Shown here: positions 47,852 to 59,716 of the stretch, one piece after another
How the letters are laid out: every line of letters starts with the position of its first letter
How positions within the stretch are numbered: position 1 is the stretch's first letter
Origin: Dichotomocladium elegans
Taxonomy: Eukaryota; Mucoromycota; Mucoromycetes; Mucorales; Lichtheimiaceae
Length of the DNA: 64,000 nucleotides
Direction: 5' to 3'
NCBI GenBank assembly: GCA_025716815.1
Contig: JAIXMN010000002.1
Coordinates: forward strand, 310,001 to 374,000
Position numbers and translations under genes: made by a program
Notes under the pieces: model-generated
What the model was told of the DNA's origin: nothing
What the model saw: only the letters and a program-made list of their open reading frames with translations
The model's database searches: none

Positions 47852-49026
47852 TCAATGTGATCCTCCTTCGTTCCATGCAATAACACCCATCAGGCCCAGC
47901 CCAACGAGCATTGCAGCAAACTCGGCCAAGGCCTGTCGTCGATCCTTTTGGATACGCCCTGTCACCTCCAGCAATTCGGGGATAACACCCACCGTCGCAA
48001 TATACATGAATCCGCCTGCAGTAAATGGAATCACAAGGTCGCCCCAGGTTAGGTCTGTGCCGAGAATTCCTGTATCTACATGGTGGTGATGGTCGTGGTG
48101 GTGGTGTTGTTCACCTTCTCCGGCCCGTGAGACCTGCTCAATGATGATACCGATAATCGTGCCTAGGAAGGCACCGATGGCCGTGGTGAATTGTGCCATC
48201 ATCGCCCGCTTCTTCGAGAAGCCTGACTGGATCAAGATGGCATAGTCGCCGACCTCATGGGGAATCTCGTGGAAAAAGACAGCAACCGCAGTAGTCGCGC
48301 CAACGCTAGGCGAAGCATAAAAGGATGCTGCCATAGCGAGTCCATCCGTCATGTTGTGTGTAAAATCCGCAAAGAGATTGAGGTACGCGCTCAATTTGAT
48401 ACCGTTGTCTGTAGACTGGCTACGTTTATGTTCTTCAGTCTCCTTTTGCTCTTTTTCCTTCTGTGTCGTTGTTTTGCGCTGACGTAACCCGTCGGAACCT
48501 TCAGAGGACTCCTTAACTGCAGCCGCCACTTCATCCTTCTTGGCTTTACCGTCATTGTCGTCGCTGTCATGATGATGATGATGATGATGGTCATGGCCGC
48601 CACCGCCGTTGAGGACGCGCATCATTTTGTCCATCACGAAAAAGAAGAACAGACCGCCAAAGATACCCATGCCGATGAGGACATTTTTATGTTCATCTAC
48701 GTGGACATGAGGCTGGCTCTCAGTGTGTTCACCAAGAAAGGCATGGGGAAGTAGATGCAAGAATACATCGCCAAGGAGACCACCTAGATGTATATATTTT
48801 TTTGGGCACGATAAGCAGATGAGACAGCTCCAATGGGGGGGTGCGTATACACGGCTTTACCAACAGCAAAGCTGACCAGAACATTCAAGGAGGACGTGTT
48901 AATATCAGGAGGAACAAAATATAATAAAAGATTGGGAAAGATGGAAATGTAGGCCGTCGCAAGCAGGGAGTTCACCATAGGGCTACCTGGAAACAGGTAG
49001 GCAAACGCGGTTGCTTGGAATGACAT
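47852..49026 (-). CDS. ZIP family zinc transporter (KE4/SLC39A7-like)
   Basis: Two exons (49026-48861 and 48783-47852) give 365 residues. The ZIP signature is complete: FADFTHNMTDGLAMAASFYA in transmembrane helix 4 and VAVFFHEIPHEVGDYAILIQ in helix 5, with His, Asn and Asp positions that bind metal. Two histidine-rich loops occur (GGGGHDHHHHHHHDSDDNDG and EGEQHHHHDHHHHVD). HEIPHEVGD rather than HELPHELGD is typical of the KE4/Zip7/IAR1 branch, which moves zinc out of the ER or Golgi into the cytosol. About seven hydrophobic helices are visible. The start is uncertain: ATG at 49026, or the ATG 48 bases downstream just before SLLATAYISIFPNLLLYF, or an upstream exon joined at the TTCTTCAG before 49026. 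Confidence 0.9.
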
Positions 49027-49702
49027 TGGGCTGAAGAAGGAGCGGAAAAACTAGTGATAAGAAGTTGCTCGAGGGGAAGGCAAGTGCTCTCTCCAGTTGC
49101 CCAAGCATCTGCGAGCGGAGCTTCAGAGGAGCAGCAGCGGAATCGTGCCATAGCACGCACCAAAAACCGAAGTACTGCTCTTTATGTCCCACGTCTTATC
49201 CCCACTGATCAAATGCCGGATGCGTACACAAATGTTTAATACAGTACATTGCTTTCAGCATCCTTGATATATTACGTATTTCGGACCGCAAAAGATGCGT
49301 CGGATAATAGAGTTGGTACCGTCTCGTATCGACATGAGACGCACCAACGGCGAGAATCCCATCAGAATCATAACTTCAAGCTGGTGCCTATGTACCTTTT
49401 GCGCCTTAATTGATAGATGCCATTTTTTCTATTGTAAGTCCTGAGAGGTGCTCCGACATGCATCTTTTGCGGCCGCTTGAAAATTACGTAGATTTGCCAG
49501 TACTAGTTTGGTTATATTTTAAAAGAATGATTTGGATGATCATCTTTACATCCTCGCATATCTGGGGGTGGAAAGATGGTGTGACTCAGTAAACTGATCT
49601 CGCTTGTGTACATATTATTTCTTGTGGCCACTTCTAAAGAACATGTAGCAAGTACATGAGGCATCGCCTAATAGTATAGTTCCAATAATTCGAGTCATCC
49701 AT
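49027..49702. other. Intergenic between ZIP and hydrolase genes
   Basis: Promoter side of the ZIP gene and 3' flank of the hydrolase gene. A short open frame just upstream of 49026 overlaps a possible first exon. Otherwise nothing is seen. Confidence 0.45.
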
Positions 49703-51549
49703 CTAATAGGCCCATTTTAGGCTGTGCGATTCATCGTTTTTGATCACACTTGTCTTGCGATCGAGAACATCGGCCACTTTTTGTTTCACGCCCTGCTTGC
49801 CCTTGCGCTCACGGACGAAATACTCGATGACTTCTTCTCGGTTGAGAGCATACTGGCCCACATCAGCAGCCTCTCCGGTTACGACATTCTGAATGTCGCT
49901 TTCCGATGGTAGCGTATACTTGCGATGAGGATATTCCATGTAGTCCTTGTCTGAAAGGAGTGTAAGCTGTAACGGAAGAGTGGCGTCAAAATAGTCGCTC
50001 TTGATCTTTGCAGCATCCACTTCACTGATGGTTGAAGGCTTCCATGTAGCTTTGCGGCGAGGCTTTTCGAGTGTAGCATTGACACCTTCTTCGAAATCGT
50101 GTCCCTCCTGCAAGTTCCGTTTTCAACGTGAGCAATATGTGATTTCTTGCACAAGGCCATTTCTTACCAGAAACTTTTGAACAAGGCGGTATTCAAGCTT
50201 TAAGCAGTCTCCCAAGGACATCTTTCTACCGGCTCGCAGCTGCTGCAAGGTAACCTTCAATGACGTGGGGGACACCTCGCGAAACCGTTCGAGAGTCTCC
50301 TCTTTCCACTGGGAATCCTCTTCCTTTTCCACAGCAGCGATGATCTCCTCGACCGTGTTATATCCAAAGCAGCTACATGTAGTGATGAGAAAAGGAATCA
50401 ACGAGCATAGATCAAGGAGAAGTCCCTTCAGTATTTCGATAAATATGCATACCGGTCAATGGCACTCATCACTGAACCCCCAAGCGAGAAGCCTGACTCT
50501 GAGCCAAGGTCAGCCGAGAACTCCTCGATAGCCGTATTGATGAGTTCATGAGTCGGGTTATTGATCTCGGCCAATCGGGACTCCAGCGCAGGCAAACGAG
50601 ATGAGGGTACATAGTGTGTGGCGACACCAGCATAGCTTTTGGATGATATGTTTCAGACAAGGTGTGTAATATATGACCAGCATTCGCAAACAACTTACAG
50701 AACATCGACACCCTTCAACCGCTTGCCCGTCAAACCAAGATATGTTCCCAAAAAGCCATCTAGGCGAGGCAAGAAGAAGCTCCCGCCCACTTCTGGCAAG
50801 AATCCGATACCAGTCTCTGGCATGGCGAAGACTGTTTTCTCTGTGGCAATGCGGAAGGGTGCATGTACAGAGAGACCGACGCCACCTCCCACTTTGATTG
50901 TCATTGGATCAGGTTCCCATGTAGCTATCCCTACCCTCTTTCTATAGTCACACGTACTTGTGATACCGTCCATTACAGCAACATAGGGGGTCTTCAAGAC
51001 GCCGATGAGATGATCGAGTTGATATTCAAGTTCAAAGAACCTGATGGCCGCTGCATGATTTCCAACTGCAGCGAGATCGACCACCGCTATTGGAGCGATG
51101 GCATGAGCGTCGGAATTATGGAGTATACATACCCACAACCTACTTTTAACATCACCGCCTGCGCAGAACCCTTTACCACCGCTGCTCTTGATCAAGATGA
51201 TTTTTGCGAGGTCGGACTTTTCCCATGCCTGAATCAAACATTCAGATTGCATAAGCAAGAAGCCTTTTTTTGTGCGCGCGCGTGTGTGTGTGTGTGTGAT
51301 CGACCAAAAACCTGAATCTCGGGTGTCATGAGCTCGACCATATTCTGGTTCAAGGCGTTGAGTTTTTTAGGGCGGTTGAGGACGACTTCGCGAAGTGAAC
51401 CTTTGCTCGCGGTCACAATCTCAACCTGTATAAAGAACTGTCAATTCCAATAAGACGGGCGCGGGGATAGAACTTTCATAAATGCCTACATCGCCAGCTG
51501 CAGAAGCAGCACCACCATTCCCAGCATTGCCTGCGGTCGATAACTTCAT
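49703..51549 (-). CDS. EHD3: 3-hydroxyisobutyryl-CoA hydrolase
   Basis: About eight exons from ATG at 51549 to the stop at 49703. The enzyme hydrolyses 3-hydroxyisobutyryl-CoA in mitochondrial valine breakdown and belongs to the crotonase fold. Visible blocks: VVLNRPKKLNALNQNMVELM, SSGGKGFCAGGDVK, TPYVAVMDGITMGGGVGLSV (rebuilt over an intron), FAMPETGIGFLPEVGGSFFL, LGTYLGLTGKRLKGVDV, and the C-terminal domain CFGYNTVEEIIAAVEKEEDS and PTSLKVTLQQLRAGRKMSLG. The last, absent from ordinary enoyl-CoA hydratases, places it in the HIBCH/Ehd3 group. The start at 51549 gives an Ala/Gly-rich N terminus that is a poor import signal; a better one lies in an alternative first exon upstream. Confidence 0.92.
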
Positions 51550-51753
51550 TGTTGCGTGTGGGTGTGAAAAGTAAAAGTAAGGAGCGTGGGAAGAATGAGA
51601 AAAAGACAGGAAGAAGAGCTAGCTAGCGTGCTTGCTTGCCTGAGCTTTCGGCTGAGAGAGCCAGCGGTGAATGACTGAAAGCCGCCGCCTTGGTGCATTC
51701 TGATTTCTGAAGAATGACATTGAAATGGCGCGTATGGCTGCGGATTGTGTTAC

Positions 51754-51849
51754 AACTAAGGGACGTAAGGTCGTGTGTATATAGTTCTGAGGACGTGGCC
51801 AGAGACCGGAAGAAGCGAGGACACGTGAAGAGAAAGCACGGCGGGTCAT
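51754..51849 (-). other. Candidate alternative first exon with import signal
   Basis: ATG at 51849 opens a frame MTRRAFSSRVLASSGLWPRP followed by Q, N, Y and ends at a possible donor GTAACA (51753). The peptide is rich in Arg, Ser, Leu and Ala with no acidic residue, as in mitochondrial presequences. Its phase (0) fits the second exon of the hydrolase gene (GTTGAGATTGTGACC), which the start at 51549 also uses in phase 0. The donor is weak, so this is a hypothesis. Confidence 0.4.
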
Positions 51850-52291
51850 GAAGATGTCAAGAATATCTCTGCGCAGAAATATCGAATGCGTTAGTTTCAA
51901 ACGGCAGTCCAGAAACCGCCGCTGGCTGTTGACCGGGGTGGGGGAGTTGGTTGGCTGGTTGGGAGTGGGATGTTTGTTTGTTAGGCCGGAGGGATGGCGC
52001 GTCTCCCCTTTTTGAGTGAGGTGAATCCAGGTTTTGGTATGGGTCACTCAACCCAAGCTCTATGTTTGAATGGGTTGGATTGGACCGGGCGGGGCAGACG
52101 GCTCGGTCCCCACCAACGTATATTTTCACATGCTCTCTGCATGTCTTCGTGTTTCAAAAGGTTGCACGCGATAAGGGTCTGTGTATTATGGTAGAATGAA
52201 AATGGGAAAGGGTAATGGAGGGTATATCGCTTATAGGTAATAAGATAATATGGTAAAGAAGTTTATCATGTTTCTGTTACGACTGGGGCCG
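51850..52291. other. Intergenic upstream of hydrolase gene
   Basis: Promoter side of the hydrolase gene and 3' flank of the next minus-strand gene. No gene recognised. Confidence 0.45.
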
Positions 52292-53305
52292 TCAAATTGT
52301 GTGCTTTGCTCCGGACGCAAATGCCTTCCGCATAGTGATTTCGTTTTCGTCCAGGTCGTACAGCTCGACTCTGCTGGACAGTGCAGCTTGACCTTCCTCA
52401 ATGAGGGACTGCAGACGCTCTTCCATGCGAGCGATCATTTCATCCTCTTTCTGTTGCTGCTGAGCGGCCTGCGCACTGTCCTTTGTTGCTACTGCTGCGG
52501 TATTGCTGATGCCTTCAATCTTGAGAGGTGCAGGCGCGGAAAACTTGCGCCGCTTGGGGTGTTCGGACGCTGGCGTCAGAGGTGGGGTGATGAGTGAAGC
52601 GGGGCCCTAGTCGCAGGAAAAGAGTTAAATGGAGGTTAAAAGACCTGTGGAAAGGCTGCTGCTAACCTCATTATGGCAAAGGCCAGTATTATGTTCCTGA
52701 TGTTGCTGCTGATCTGCCAACGAGGATGCTGCCTTGGCCATGGTTTCGGCCCACAGCATGGTGCGCCGGCGACGCGAGTCCTCTAGGGAATGTTTGCTTG
52801 CAGATCCCACAGCACTGCTGTCAGCGTGGGGCAATTTAGATGCATACGTTTGTCGCCATTGTCGTATATCCGTTGTAAAAACCGTCGAAGACGACGACAC
52901 GGATGGCTCCGGGCCCGCCGTGATTGCTGTGTTCGTTGGTGGATTGCTTCTGAGTGTTCCGGTCCAGTAACTGTATGCCGTGATAGCAATAGCCGACGTA
53001 AAAATCAGCGCATCCAACAACTTTGTAAATAACAGTTCGATTATATCTGTCGACACCGGTGCTGGTGCCGGTGTTGATTTCGGTGATGACTGTAATGAGC
53101 TGTGTGAACTTTGCGAGCGATTTCGGCAATGGTGATCGCGAGTGTGCTGGCGGCTGCTGGTGTTCGGGACTGATATCCGGTCAGGCACCGGACTCATCGG
53201 ATTCCGGGTTCGCTCAGTTTCAAAACGACGAGAATAACCCCCTTGATCGAGTGAACGTCGAGAATGCAGTTGATACTGCTGATTTTCAGGATCCCGGTGT
53301 GTCAT
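52292..53305 (-). CDS. Hypothetical single-pass membrane protein
   Basis: Exons 53305-52667 and 52606-52292 give 317 residues, phase 0 at the junction. The first 95 residues are polar and Ser/Arg/Gln-rich. One hydrophobic segment, LLDALIFTSAIAITAYSYW, is a likely membrane anchor preceded by ELLFTK. After it come a Ser/Thr/Pro linker, RRRRTMLWAETMAKAASSLA, and in the second exon EHPKRRKFSAPAPLKIEG, followed by an acidic helix MIARMEERLQSLIEEGQAAL. I do not recognise a family. Codon use, intron position and a continuous frame across the junction support a real gene. The basic-acidic arrangement around a single anchor could suit an ER or nuclear-envelope tail-type protein, which is a guess. Confidence 0.65.
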
Positions 53306-55160
53306 GATAACGCAAGAAACGAAAGGGTGAAAAGACGGGGTGAGGTAGAAGAAAAGAAAAAAAAAAAAAGAGGGCGGAAAATAAACGAGAGAGTCTTTTC
53401 TTTTTTTTTTATGGTATCAGCTGAAAAATTAAATGGTCGTACAAGAAACGCGCTGCGTAATCATGAGTGCATATTTTCACTAGAGACAACCAAGGCAACA
53501 GGACGGTCTTACTTCTTGCGACACACATAGTTGGATCAATAGCCTTACAGTGCACAACATTATCCAGAGAAATGATCCAATTTTACACCGAAATTCATTA
53601 TAAAACGGCTGGAGTAAAGGGGAGGGAGCTACCACTCCTAGATATCTTTTAAAAATGTTCAACCTCCCCTCCCCCATTTTCACAAGTACCAAAGCATATG
53701 ATTTCCATTGCTTACTACAGCAAATCGGAGCGGCAACAAACTACCTGTAAAGCAAGTCAATGGATCCATGGGAATCATAACACGTTACCCTCGCGAAAAA
53801 CAACAAAATGCAGTGCATAAAAACTGCTATTATTTTTTTTTATCCAGTACGCAACAGATACTGCTCTTTGAAATCATTTCATGACACGTGTTAGTCAAAG
53901 GTAGATACGCAAGCATCCCAAGTATTAAGTCGCAAGCTTCTTGACACGCAGATCGCTGTAATCATTATGTCCCACATTGGTAACACGCTAGGGACTATGG
54001 TTTCTCCAAGCAACTCTTAAAAAAAAGGTCTTGGCTCCCCCATTTACCCGAATCCCCCCCTTCCCTATGAGATTGCTTTTTCAAACTGCGACGGCCACTT
54101 GCCACACTGCTAGTACTTGCATTACTATTCATGTGGTAGAGCGCTAAACGGTTAGAGCCAACGGTCATGACGGCTTTTCCTATTCCAAATTTTACGTTCT
54201 TCATAAAATAATTGTTCCATATGGAGAGATACAGATGGATGCGTACACACACACACACACGCACGCACACGCACACCCCATCATTATCAGAACCACTCCA
54301 ATTTCTAATATGCTTTTGGGAGCATCTTCTGCTGGACTGTCACCTTCCATTTATTTGTGCATCATCTGCCGGCCCAGTCTATTACAGAATCTGCCTATTT
54401 TTCACATGCTGGAGCCTAGTTCATATTATTAATATTGAAACGTGGCTTCTTGGTCCATGTGTGTCGGTGCAACATAAAAAGGACAATAGCGGTTCTTAAT
54501 GTGCGTAGGACCGCAAAGTACTTTACATGCCGATACACAAAAAGTGAAATTAGATACCAAACACGTTTTGGTAGTAACAGCATCCCCTCCCCATCATATC
54601 CGCTGCAGAAACCCAATACAAAACAAACCCTTTCACCCTATCTGCAAAAACGAGCAAGAAACTCTTGTTTGCACCAAACACGCTCCATCTGTCTGGTGCA
54701 GCTGGTGCGAATGACCTTGGCCGAATTGCCTGAACTACGCACAGTACGTACTGTACCGGCTCTGCAGCCGCATCGGGCTGTTACAGTAATAAAACTTGAC
54801 CTTTGATTGGGCATGTCGCCTCTATGAAAATGACAAAGAAGTCATACGACAGAGGGTGAAAGCTACTGAGAATATTACAGTGTAGTACATAGACCTATAC
54901 CTCTGGCTTTTACACTCGCTGGTATGTGTTATGATACCCTTTTTTTTGTGCCTTGCCAAGATCCTTACCGTGATACGCTTCAGTTATAATCTAAAAGGTC
55001 GCTCGAATCTATATGAATTGCGCCTATGGACTGATACAGAGAGATGATGTTTATTCTACATATTGCTGCATCCGTGAATGAAATAGAGAAAGAGAGTGCG
55101 TGAGTGGGCCGCGATAGGGGGGAGAAGTATGGTTGTTAGTGGCGGTGAGGGCGATGACGA
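53306..55160. other. 1.85-kb intergenic region
   Basis: Holds the promoter of the membrane protein gene and the 3' flank of the next gene. There are A-rich and T-rich runs (53351-53369, 53399-53411) and a CA repeat near 54247-54280. No coding or RNA gene is supported. Confidence 0.5.
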
Positions 55161-56013
55161 CTATACGTTATCCTCCGAAACCGAAAAGCTGGGGAGGGAT
55201 GCAAGAGATGTTTTTGCTAAGTAGTCTATCATACTATATTTTTGACTCTCTTGGTAACCAGATAGTTGGTTCATTCGCGTAGGGATGCTGCGGCTGGGTT
55301 TGTCGATGCAAATCTGTTCAATGGCTAGGGCCCAACCCCAACGGATGCGTATATATATATATATATATATATACGTATGTGTGTGTGTGGATGCCATCAG
55401 TAAAAGAAGGAGCGAACGATCTTCTTTAGCTTACCGAAAAATGGGCCTCACAATCCCCCTTGTAAACGAACCCCCATTTCTCGTTATCGTCGTCACAGGC
55501 CTGGAGATGGACATCCTGAAGGAGAGATGCATAGGCTATCGATGATTTCTGCTGCTGCTTCTTTTCTTGCTGTTTCTTCAAGCAGACTTGCCCAATATAC
55601 TTGTCAACATGCTGCTTCCGGGACTCCCAGGCAGTGGATCTTTCAAACATGAGCGAAAAATCAACGCCTCGCCCGCGCATGGCCTTTTCCTTGTGTTGTT
55701 GCCTTGCTTTAGAACGACGGCGGTTTATCAGCAGCTCATACGCAGAGGCAGCCACTGCTGCGCCATAGTGAAACCCATCCAGCGCTCTGCCGATGACGGT
55801 GGAGGTGAGTGAACAGCACTGACGTACGACGATAGGGTGTTTTTTCTCTGTCACCACCTGCCAAGGATGATGCTCCGTTTGCTGCTGCTGCTCTCGCTGG
55901 AAGGGGTCATAGTAGTCGGGGCAAAGGAGTCTGCGTTTCAAAGCGCTCAATTTGCGACCCAGTTTGGTGAGCCGCCTCGACTGCTGGTGCTCCTTTGCGT
56001 GAAGAGCGGTCAT
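55161..56013 (-). CDS. Hypothetical basic protein, unrecognised family
   Basis: Exons 56013-55435 and 55313-55161 give 243 residues. The N-terminal 45 residues are strongly basic (HQQSRRLTKLGRKLSALKRR). The middle has DPFQREQQQQTEHHPWQVV, SLTSTVIGRALDGFHYGAAV and ASAYELLINRRRSKARQQH; then follow VDFSLMFERSTAWESRKQHV and GQVCLKKQQEKKQQQKSS. The exon junction joins ...DCEAHFS to ICIDKPSRSIPTRMN in phase 0, using a GTAAGC donor and an AACAG acceptor; the intron contains a TA repeat. I know of no matching family. Lys/Arg- and Gln-rich composition suggests a nuclear or RNA-associated protein, which is a guess. The second exon ends in a tidy helix plus acidic tail (SVSEDNV). Confidence 0.6.
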
Positions 56014-56500
56014 CGGTGGATCCCTCACGATGGGGAAAAAAAATAATCTTGAATCTTGGCTGTGGAGATTGCGTGCGTAAAAAAAAAACAGCGCTGAAGG
56101 CAGCGCTCTTTGAGATTGTTTTACGCAAAAGCGGAAAGAGGAGTGTGCAGGAGCTCCAAAAGGCCAAACCTAGCACACACTAGCCCCCATCCCTCAAGTA
56201 CCACATGATTTATCCTGTCCGGACGAGCTCCTCAGCCAAGAGTTAGACACGTATCAACCACGTCTCGTCCTGCGCATGTGATGAGAAATACGTGGCTGAA
56301 AACCGAAAAAAAACGAGCAGATGAGAATATGTATCTTCATAGCCCATCCTCAAAGGTGGGGGGGGGGAAGGCGCAACTTGCTTAGTTCTTTAAACCAATG
56401 AGAAGTGCGGGAATGAACTTGAACAATTTTTGGTTTTAGTGAGCGGAAAAAACGAGAGAGGTCGTTTCGTTGTCTCTCTTTCTCCCCATTTATTGTGCAA
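56014..56500. other. Divergent promoter region
   Basis: Between the start of the basic hypothetical gene (minus) and the CWC21 gene (plus). It contains short A and G runs and a pyrimidine stretch (TTGTCTCTCTTTCTCCCCA near 56470-56488) right before the CWC21 ATG. Confidence 0.45.
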
Positions 56501-57431
56501 ATGTATAACGGAATTGGACTGAATACCCCGCGTGGCTCAGGTATATATTCATCATATCCCACTGAAATGATCCATTCGACTGACCTTTCTTTTTTATAAA
56601 AAATAAAAGGCACAAATGGCTATGTCGTTCGTAATTTATCGTTTGTCCGGCCCCCCCAAGTCGATCGAAAACTCGAATCTCTCAATGACCTGAAAGCACC
56701 CGGCCCCACCATGAAACAGCCCAACAAGGACATTTTGCTTCATGATCGCAAACGGAAGATTGAAGTCCAGTGCATGGAGCTCAGAATCAAGTTGGAAGAT
56801 GAGGGTGTGGACGCCGACACAGTTGAAACCAAGGTTCAGGAACTTCGCCAGTCGCTGATGAACACATTTGAGGAAATCCAGCCTCGGGATGCAAAGAGGT
56901 AAGAGAAAAGGAAGAAGACGTCTTGTGTGGGCAAGGAGAACTTATATGTAAATATTTTGTAGCTTGCAGGATTTTGAGACTCATCAGCGATCGGCAGCGA
57001 AAGAGCTGGAGAATAAGAAAATGATGCGAGCGCTTCGGATTGATAGCGATTATGTGGAGGGCGCAGCATTTGATCACGAATTACAAGAAAAGAAAAGACT
57101 TGAACGCATTGCCAAGCGCCAAGCGATGGAAGAGGCTCGACAAAGGAATCTTGAGAAGCGGAATAGTCGTCGACACAGCCGTAGCCGCAGCCGCAGCCGT
57201 AGCCCATCCCGCAGCCGTAGCCCACGCCGCCGGTCGAGTCGACGGGATGAGGACAGAGATGACCGACGGGGGCGTGATCGTAGCCGTCGGGCCCAACACA
57301 GACGTCGTTATCATCGATCACCCACTTCTTCTCGCAGTCGATCCCCGGCATCTTCTGGGACGTCGGCGAGCAGCCGATCCCGTAGCCGTAGCTCATCCCG
57401 TAGCCGGAGCCCACCGCGCCGTAGAAGATGA
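56501..57431 (+). CDS. CWC21: Splicing factor CWC21/SRRM2-like with RS domain
   Basis: Three exons (56501-56540, 56610-56898, 56963-57431) give 265 residues. The N terminus MYNGIGLNTPRGSGTNGYVV followed by RNLSFVR is the diagnostic start of Cwc21/SRRM2 proteins; it spans the first intron after GSG. The cwf21 domain follows (KQPNKDILLHDRKRKIEVQC, then MELRIKLEDEG). The C-terminal third is an Arg-Ser-rich domain (SRSRSPSRSRSPRRR). Cwc21 binds Prp8 and Snu114 in the activated spliceosome; the SR tail resembles animal SRRM2 more than the yeast form. Donors are GTATAT and GTAAGA. Together with the SNRNP48 homologue it is the second splicing factor here. Confidence 0.94.
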
Positions 57432-57535
57432 TGTGTTTGCTCCTTTGTATACATAATATATTTCCAAATACTGGCAGGAAGCAATGGAAAGGAATAAGGG
57501 AGCAGGAAATTATTATTTAATTCGGTGTTTATGAG

Positions 57536-58001
57536 TTAAATGTCTTTGAAGTAATTGATCTGAACCTTGGGTTCTTTGTGCGGTTTTTTGGCCGATCCTT
57601 CTTTCTTTGACTTTGAGGATTTGCTTTTGCTTGGCTGAATTGACAGTTCACCAGAAGAGTTGGAATGGGTGACGGATTTTGGCTTTGCGGGCAAAATGGG
57701 CATGTTAAAGTCAGCCATGAAGTCCATCAGGTTTTTCTGGGGACCATTCTGCGGTTTCCCAAGAGATTTCCGGACGGGTGAGGTTGGAGAGGAGGGATTC
57801 GACCTTGGAGAAGGATAGGAATGGCTTGCGATCGTGGTTGTCGGTGATAGGGGCTGGCCAAAGCGGGTGGACCCGTTTCCAGCCGAGTTCCCAGGGATGG
57901 ATTCGGCATAGACGGATTGTCCGTCTCGTGAAGAGGAGGACGAGGAGGAGATGGATGGTTGCTGCTGCTGGAACTGGTGATATTGCTGTTGTTGTTGTTG
58001 T

Positions 58002-58039
<38 letters not shown>

Positions 58040-59716
58040 CTGTTGAATCATCTTCTTTGCTGCAATCATCATCTTGAGCGCGCGGACCTGGAGGCTCGTC
58101 TGATGAGAAAGCGCAGCTGTCTCAAATACCAATGGCGCGGTGGACATGTTCAGCATCTGGTGCAGCGCGTGAGTGGCGAGTTCGCGGAGGCGTGGCAGAT
58201 TATACATATCAGCGAGAAGGAGAAGCTGTGACAAGATGCTCGGTTGATATTGCTGTGCGGTCAGAAGATTGTCGGTGTATAGAAACTGGACGAGAGCAAT
58301 GACGACCGGATAGGGGTAGGGCAGTGACATGGAATGGGTGCGAAGAATGGGGGTGGCAGACTCGTTATCGTCATCATTAGGACAGAGGTTTGTTTTCATC
58401 AGCTCTTGAAAATAAGGCCAGCGCTGCGAAAGGATGGAAGAGTTGACGGAGATGGATTGGTTTTCGGAGGTGAAGATCCGAAAGTCGTTGATGGCCGTTT
58501 CGCGGAGAAGGTTTAGACCCATTTCCTGTGCCAGCACGGAGCATGTGGTCTGTGGGAGGTTGTAGATGCCAAAGGCCTCAAGATCAACAAACGCGAGATG
58601 ATCAAAGTTCACTTGGCGGTGGTTATAGTCCTCGAGCAAACTACGGTTGCTGTTGCCAAAAACAACGAAGCGATTCGTCCCACTGTGCAGGACGCCACGG
58701 TTCCACGAGCCCTGACCAAATACCGACCCCGTTTCAATGCGCGACCAAGTCAGGGTCTCAAGATCAAGCGCCCAAATGGAGAACGCCTGCGCTTGCGGTG
58801 ACAAGTACGTTCCTGCAAGAATGAGATGGTGCCCAAGCGTAAACCCACTCGGGAACCGGATTCCTGGAGGCATGGCTGCCCCGGTCATGTACATTGAGTA
58901 GTCCTCGACCATGGAGGAGGCTCCCGAAGGAGAGAAAATCACTTGAAGCTCGCGCTTGACATCCGCGAAATTGTAGTTTGTGTACATGTAAATCGGACTA
59001 CCGCTGCCCGCCGTATGTGGAGAGCTTTGCATGTTGTTATTGTTACTGCCAGCAGCATCGTATGTCTTGTTTGACGTTTCCCCGACTACCACAGGAAGTT
59101 GCGCACCAGGCGGGTTGGTGATGGCAATCGATCGGTATGCGCCTGCTTGGTTATCGAATGACTTTGCATGCACCCATTCCCATGTCGTGAGATCCAGAAC
59201 GTTGATCTCCCCTAGGTAGCCGTTGTTGATGTCCTGTCCACCAATCACCACGAGTTTACCGTCCGCCACCGTCGACAGGTGGGCGTAGCGCGGCCGCGGA
59301 GCAAAGAGCGACGGCTCTACGGTGGGCCGTCGCCAGGTCATTGTTTCCACGTCGAAGACCGAGATATCGTCCAGGACGCACAGCCCGTCCGTTGAGATGC
59401 GCGAGTATCCCATCCCGCCAAATACAACGATCAGATTTTTGTGCACATTCGCCGAATGGAAGTACCGAGGCTTTGGGGGCTTCCCAGAGTCGGGTGGTGG
59501 AATATGCCGTTCCCATTCCAACGTATTGAGATTGAGAACGTACATGTAGTTTGTCATTTTGCGAGATGTCACCAACCGACCTGCGAAAACAAACACTCGA
59601 TCATCCACTACCGTCACAGACGCTCCAACAAGCGGTGGAGGCTTCTCTCCAGAGGTGGTATGTATCTGCGTGATGATTCCCGAGATGGACTGCATCTGCA
59701 TTGCGACAGAGGGCAT
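57536..59716 (-). CDS. Kelch-repeat protein with BTB-like domain
   Basis: A single-exon 726-residue protein. Residues 30-370 hold about six kelch repeats (VDDRVFVFAGRL, NLIVVFGGMGYS, GKLVVIGGQDINNGYLGEIN, HHLILAGTYL, NRFVVFGNSN). Residues 410-560 look like a BTB/POZ fold followed by a helical BACK-like part (DFRIFTSENQSISVNSSIL, IALVQFLYTDNL, LLLADMYNLPRLRELATHAL). Then come 27 glutamines encoded mainly by CAA/CAG and a Ser/Pro-rich, basic tail. Kelch before BTB is the order of animal LZTR1 and fission yeast Ral2, which act on Ras-type GTPase pathways. That link is inference from architecture; a galactose-oxidase-type label would be too general. The lack of introns is unusual in this window. 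Confidence 0.82.
57985..58045. repeat. CAA/CAG repeat (poly-Gln, minus strand)
   Basis: A GTT/GCT trinucleotide run on the plus strand, read as about 20 CAA/CAG codons in the kelch/BTB gene, between its BTB-like part and its Ser-rich tail. Confidence 0.95.

Noticed and set aside
57040..57456. Ala/Val-rich frame overlapping CWC21
   Set aside because: Shifted reading of the Arg-Ser repeat, with no independent support.
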